Source of the DNA: Clostridia bacterium
GTDB lineage: Bacteria > Bacillota > Clostridia > Oscillospirales > CAG-272
Direction: 5' to 3'
NCBI GenBank assembly: GCA_017452335.1
Contig: JAFTMP010000224.1
Location: 1 to 8,408 of the forward strand
Length of the DNA: 8,408 bases
The notes under the pieces were generated by a model. That model was given only the letters and a program-made list of their open reading frames with translations. It did not search any database and was not told where the DNA came from. This document shows, in pieces, positions 5,034 to 8,408 of the stretch. The position numbers and the translations under genes are program-made. Every line of letters starts with the position of its first letter. Position 1 is the stretch's first letter.

Positions 5034-5704
5034 TGACGGAACACCGCCTTATACCCCAACCCTCTGACCGTTACGATCTCGAAATCCTCGTTATTTCTAA
5101 AGCGATCCCGCAAACGGTTGATGTGCACATCCACCGTGCGCTCGTCGGTATCGCAGTCCATTGCCCAGATCTCATCCATAAGCTGGCGGCGGGTAAAGAT
5201 CTGCCCGGGATAGGAAAGCAGCTTAAAGAGCAGTAAAAACTCCTTCTGGGGGGGCTCTGTGCGCACGCCCTTTTCACTCACCGTCATGCCGCTGTAATCA
5301 AGCACGGTTTCTCCCACGGTGATCTTCTTTTCCGATGCAATTCTGGAGCGGCGAAGCAGGGCGGTAATACGCCAAAGCAGCTCCTCCTCGTCCACGGGCT
5401 TGGTCATATAATCGTCCGTTCCCGCAAGGAATCCCTCTCTCTTGTCTCTGTGGGTCTGCTTCGCAGTGACCATTAAAACAGGAAGGGTGCTGTTGCCCTG
5501 GCGAAGGGTCCTGGAAAATTCATATCCATCCATGTGGGGCATCATCACGTCCAAAATGATCAGGTCCACATGCTGTTCATCAAGAACGCGCAACCCGTCT
5601 CTGCCGTCGGTGGCAGTGTGTACGGTATAGCCCGCTCTGCCCAGCACTGCCTGCATGAGTCTTCTTTGGATGGGATCGTCTTCTACAACAAGAATATTAA
5701 ACAT
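5030..5704 (-). CDS. OmpR/PhoB-family response regulator
   Basis: This 224-residue two-domain transcription factor is partner to the adjacent kinase. The receiver domain (1 to about 118) has the acidic pair D9/D10, phosphoacceptor D52 in IILDVMMP, T80 and K102 in TKPVD. The C-terminal winged helix (about 130-224) shows the family marks RRQLMDEIW, ERTVDVHINRLRDRF and VRGLGYK. The length is normal. The start at ATG 5704 keeps D9/D10. An in-frame stop lies three codons upstream, so no longer form is possible. No Shine-Dalgarno sequence precedes the start, and a -10-like CATAAT lies only five bases before it, which hints at a leaderless mRNA. Likely targets are its own operon and the divergent ABC transporter gene. 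Confidence 0.95.
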   Translation of the reverse strand: MFNILVVEDDPIQRRLMQAVLGRAGYTVHTATDGRDGLRVLDEQHVDLIILDVMMPHMDGYEFSRTLRQGNSTLPVLMVTAKQTHRDKREGFLAGTDDYMTKPVDEEELLWRITALLRRSRIASEKKITVGETVLDYSGMTVSEKGVRTEPPQKEFLLLFKLLSYPGQIFTRRQLMDEIWAMDCDTDERTVDVHINRLRDRFRNNEDFEIVTVRGLGYKAVFRQ

Positions 5705-5709
5705 TACAC

Positions 5710-5715
5710 ATTATG
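5710..5715 (-). promoter_or_regulatory. Possible -10 element of the regulator-kinase operon (leaderless)
   Basis: On the minus strand, CATAAT (5715-5710) matches the -10 consensus at five of six positions and lies five bases before ATG 5704. No good -35 is found 16-19 bases upstream. If used, transcription would begin at or next to the start codon. Confidence 0.35.
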
Positions 5716-5720
5716 CGTTT

Positions 5721-5747
5721 TTGCGCGAAAAAACATTGCGCGAAAAA
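5721..5747. repeat. 12-bp direct repeat upstream of the response regulator gene
   Basis: TTGCGCGAAAAA occurs at 5721-5732 and again, identically, at 5736-5747, a 15-bp step. It sits where the -35 region of the regulator operon should lie. OmpR-type regulators bind direct repeats, usually with a 10-11 bp step, so this is a candidate site with unusual spacing. Confidence 0.5.
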
Positions 5748-5984
5748 CCGTCCTTTCCGGGAAAAGGCGTTGGTTCAAGGTTTGTTTGGTTTTCAAACTA
5801 TTTTGAGGAGTCGATATCTTTCAAAATTCCTCTCTTTTCCCTATTTTCTTCTATGATACTACCTTTTATTTGTGAATTCAATATAAATTTCTCAAATATT
5901 AAGGTGTTTTTCCAAATATTTAAACTGTAGTTCATTTTTGGAGTGTATAATCACTTTGTAAACTGGAAAGAAAGGCAAAAAAAT
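5748..5984. other. Divergent regulatory region before the ABC transporter gene
   Basis: No gene is seen in this AT-rich stretch between the two divergent transcription units. CAAATATT occurs at 5893-5900 and 5913-5920, a 20-bp step (two helical turns). It ends 25 bases before TATAAT (5946-5951), where OmpR-type activators usually bind. The remaining sequence shows only a short imperfect inverted repeat at about 5751-5767 (CCTTTCC...GGAAAAGG). Confidence 0.45.
5946..5951 (+). promoter_or_regulatory. -10 element of the ABC transporter gene
   Basis: A perfect TATAAT lies 33 bases before ATG 5985. The hexamer 17 bases upstream (5923-5928, AACTGT) is a poor -35. A strong -10 with a weak -35 is typical of activator-dependent promoters and fits control by the divergent response regulator. 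That control is inferred. Confidence 0.6.
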
Positions 5985-8408
5985 ATGCTGAAACTGCAAA
6001 ACATTACCAAAACTTACGATGTCGGCGGAGATCTGAAGGTAGAAGCACTGCGCGGTATAGACCTTCACTTCCGCAAAAGCGAATTCGTATCCATTCTGGG
6101 TCCTTCGGGATGCGGAAAAACGACCATGCTCAACATCATCGGCGGACTTGACAAAAACACCACGGGCGATCTGATCATCAACGGACGCTCCACTGCCCAC
6201 TACAGCGATCGAGAGTGGGACAACTACCGCAACCACTCCATTGGCTTTGTTTTCCAAAGCTACAATCTGATCCCCCACATGGACGTGCTGGCAAACGTGG
6301 AGCTTGCACCCACCATTTCGGGCGTCTCCAAGGCAGAACGGCGCATCCGCTCGGTGGAGGCGTTAAAAAAGGTGGGGCTGGGCGATCAGCTTCACAAAAA
6401 GCCCAATCAGCTTTCGGGCGGTCAGATGCAACGGGTTGCCATTGCACGCGCACTGGTCAACAACCCCGAGATCCTGCTTGCAGACGAGCCCACCGGGGCA
6501 CTGGATACCACCACCAGCGTGCAGATCATGGAGCTCTTAAAGGAGATTGCCAAGGATCGGCTGATCATCATGGTGACCCATAACCCCGATCTGGCAGAAG
6601 AGTATTCCTCCAGAATTATCAAGCTAAAGGACGGCTTGGTGGTGGACGACAGCGATCCTTACACCCCGGAGCCTATGGCAGAGCAGCAGGAGGAATCCGA
6701 AAAGAAGGGGAAAAAGAAGAAGGAAAAAATGGCTTCCATGTCCTTCCTCACCGCCCTTTCCCTGTCCACCCGCAATCTGTTAACTAAAAAGGCAAGAACG
6801 GCACTGGTCAGCTTTGCAGGGTCTATCGGCATCATCGGCATTGCCGCTATTCTCTCGCTTTCTAACGGCGTACAGCTCTATATCGACCGCGTGCAAGAGG
6901 ATACCCTGTCCTCCTACCCGCTGAGCATCAACAAATATTCCTCCGATACCACCGCCATTTTCGAGGCGATGACCGAGGTACAGACCGAGAGCAATGCGGA
7001 ATTTGAAGAAGGGCGCATCTACCCCGACGACTCGCTGGGCAGTATGATGAGCGCCATGACGCAGATTCAGACCAACAACGTAGAAGGCTTCATTGAATAC
7101 TTTGAAGAGCACAAAAAGGAGCTGGAGGGAAGCTTAAACGCATACAAGCTGATCTACGATCTGAACATCCCCATTTACAGCGTGATCCAAAGCGGCGGCA
7201 AGGACACCGTTTTGCAAACCAACCCCACCTCCATTTTTGATTACATGGGCGATGAGATCCAAACCATGATGTCCTCCATGACCGCCCTTGCAGGCGGAAA
7301 CACCGGCATGAACTTCTACCAGGAAATGCTGGAAGGAGTTGACGGGGAGTTGATCAATCCCGTTGTCAAGGAGCAGTACGATCTGGTGGGCGAGGAGAGC
7401 CGCTGGCCCGAGAAGGCAGATGAAGTGGTGCTGGTTGTGGGCGAGAACAACCGCATCAGTACCATGGCGCTCTACGCCCTGGGCTTTATGGACCCTGCCA
7501 ACATTGAAGAGGTTTTGGGCTCGCTGATGGATCCCGACAAGGAATACGACAATCAGATCCAAGAGGGCTTCTATTACGAGCTTGACGACTTTATCGGACA
7601 CACCTTCAGCTATGTTCTGCCCACCGATTACTATGAAGCGGGAAGCGGACACTACACCGTTGACGGTAAAAAGTATCCCATTTGGAACGACCGCAGAGAT
7701 GGTCAGCTCTTTGACGAAAAGGCATTTCTTGAGGAACACGGCAAGGATCTCACCATTGTCGGCGTCATCCGTCCCAATCCAAATGCCACCTCCACGTCGC
7801 TGTCTTCCCCCATTGCCTATACCGCGGCACTGACCAAGGATGTGATCGCAGAGATCAATAAAACCGATCTGGCAATACAGCAGAAGCAGACCCCCGAATA
7901 TGACGTATTCAGCGGCACCACCTTTGAGGAGATGGAATTCACCAAGGAAAATATCGACACCTTCCTTGAAATGCTGGAGGAAAGCGAAAAGCAGGGGCTG
8001 ATCATGATGATCAATCAGATGATGCAGACCGCCTTTACCGAGGAGCGTCTACCCAGCACCCTTGAAGTGATGGACGATGAAAGCTTTGCCACCATCATCA
8101 AGATGTACGCCCCCAACTATACCAAGGCAAATGTTGGAGAATTTGTGGCAAGCCTGGATCCCGAGAGCACCATGGGACTCATCGGCATGCTGACCCAGCA
8201 AACAGGTCAGCCCATTGATGCCGCAAGCCTGCCCGCAGTGCTTGCCATGATGGATGACGAGAGCTTTAACGGCATCGTTGCCATGTTTGACAAGTCCGCG
8301 CCCAAGTACACCAAGGAGCAGATCCCCGCGTTCCTTGAAGCCATTGGTGCTGACGGAAGAGCCAAACTGCTTGATCAGTTTAAGCAGAACATCAACGTTA
8401 CCGAAGAA
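5985..8408 (+). CDS. MacB-like ABC transporter, fused ATPase and FtsX-type permease (3' end outside window)
   Basis: The frame is open for 808 codons to the last base, so the C-terminus is missing. Residues 1 to about 222 are a MacB/LolD-type ATPase: Walker A GPSGCGKTT (39-47), Q91, signature LSGGQMQR (143-150), Walker B ILLADEPTGALD (163-174) and H199. A very charged linker (232-248, with KKGKKKKEK) leads to the first membrane helix (about 272-295, ending ILSLSNGVQLYI). All that follows appears to be one very large extracytoplasmic domain. From residue 652 it holds degenerate repeats of about 60 residues. The remaining FtsX helices must lie beyond the window. The start ATG has GAAAGG 10 bases upstream. 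Such proteins export or counter peptides and antibiotics at the cell surface. The divergent two-component system is its likely controller. The substrate is unknown. Confidence 0.93.
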   Translation, partial: MLKLQNITKTYDVGGDLKVEALRGIDLHFRKSEFVSILGPSGCGKTTMLNIIGGLDKNTTGDLIINGRSTAHYSDREWDNYRNHSIGFVFQSYNLIPHMDVLANVELAPTISGVSKAERRIRSVEALKKVGLGDQLHKKPNQLSGGQMQRVAIARALVNNPEILLADEPTGALDTTTSVQIMELLKEIAKDRLIIMVTHNPDLAEEYSSRIIKLKDGLVVDDSDPYTPEPMAEQQEESEKKGKKKKEKMASMSFLTALSLSTRNLLTKKARTALVSFAGSIGIIGIAAILSLSNGVQLYIDRVQEDTLSSYPLSINKYSSDTTAIFEAMTEVQTESNAEFEEGRIYPDDSLGSMMSAMTQIQTNNVEGFIEYFEEHKKELEGSLNAYKLIYDLNIPIYSVIQSGGKDTVLQTNPTSIFDYMGDEIQTMMSSMTALAGGNTGMNFYQEMLEGVDGELINPVVKEQYDLVGEESRWPEKADEVVLVVGENNRISTMALYALGFMDPANIEEVLGSLMDPDKEYDNQIQEGFYYELDDFIGHTFSYVLPTDYYEAGSGHYTVDGKKYPIWNDRRDGQLFDEKAFLEEHGKDLTIVGVIRPNPNATSTSLSSPIAYTAALTKDVIAEINKTDLAIQQKQTPEYDVFSGTTFEEMEFTKENIDTFLEMLEESEKQGLIMMINQMMQTAFTEERLPSTLEVMDDESFATIIKMYAPNYTKANVGEFVASLDPESTMGLIGMLTQQTGQPIDAASLPAVLAMMDDESFNGIVAMFDKSAPKYTKEQIPAFLEAIGADGRAKLLDQFKQNINVTEE
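7938..8408 (+). repeat. Degenerate ~60-residue tandem repeats within the transporter's extracytoplasmic domain
   Basis: The pattern (F/Y)TK..(I/V)..F(L/V) recurs at residues 652 (FTKENIDTFL), 712 (YTKANVGEFV) and 775 (YTKEQIPAFL), spaced 60 and 63 residues apart. Two of the units also contain LP....MDDESF (689-701 and 749-761), followed by an AP.YTK turn with a 3-residue insertion in the later copy. The DNA has diverged in codon choice, so the repeats are old rather than slippage products. The last unit is cut by the window edge. Confidence 0.7.

Noticed and set aside
7134..7739. 201-codon minus-strand frame inside the ABC transporter gene
   Set aside because: The plus-strand transporter frame is continuous and motif-rich. 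The antisense frame is hydrophobic only because it mirrors acidic codons.

Overview
The window looks like chromosomal DNA of a Bacillota (Firmicutes), Clostridia-type bacterium of middling G+C. The signs are strong GGAGG-type ribosome binding sites, a consensus sigma-A promoter, a YtrA-type GntR/ABC operon with ATGA start-stop overlaps, an OmpR-type two-component pair, a CE2-like SGNH esterase, and tRNAs with encoded CCA ends. The exact genus cannot be told from the sequence.

Layout. (1) Positions 1-78 hold two small hairpins and no clear gene. They are followed by tRNA-Met(CAT, elongator type), tRNA-Glu(TTC) and an intrinsic terminator. (2) Positions about 281-410 hold a non-coding, strongly self-complementary element. 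It can fold as a three-way junction, and its right end resembles a decayed copy of the tRNA-Glu 3' end. A bidirectional terminator (411-451) separates it from the next operon. (3) On the minus strand, 2710 down to 489 is a tight four-gene operon: GntR/YtrA-type repressor, ABC ATPase, ABC-2-type permease and a 114-residue protein of unknown function. It has an excellent promoter (TTGACA-17-TATAAT) covered by a palindromic operator, which points to autorepression. (4) A divergent plus-strand gene (2984-3958) encodes a cytoplasmic-looking SGNH/GDSL esterase with a CE2-like N-terminal domain. Its end overlaps the end of the next minus-strand gene by 26 bp. (5) A minus-strand response regulator/histidine kinase pair (5704 down to 3933) has an ATGA overlap. 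(6) Divergent from it, a plus-strand MacB-like ABC transporter begins at 5985 and runs off the window edge. It has an N-terminal ATPase fused to an FtsX-like permease with a very large extracytoplasmic domain that contains a degenerate repeat of about 60 residues.

How the parts work together. The repressor probably controls its own ABC exporter, with release by a cell-envelope or antibiotic-type signal as in the ytr operon; that analogy is inferred from family and layout. The histidine kinase has almost no extracytoplasmic loop between its two membrane helices, so it probably senses within the membrane or through a partner. The divergent large ABC transporter is the obvious candidate partner or target, giving a module that resembles peptide-antibiotic sensing and efflux systems. 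Direct repeats on both sides of the regulator/transporter intergenic region are candidate regulator sites.

I found no CRISPR array, insertion sequence, transposase, integrase or obvious novel defence system. The least explained signals are the structured element after tRNA-Glu, the unpaired positions in both tRNAs, the 114-residue protein and the repeats in the transporter's extracytoplasmic domain.
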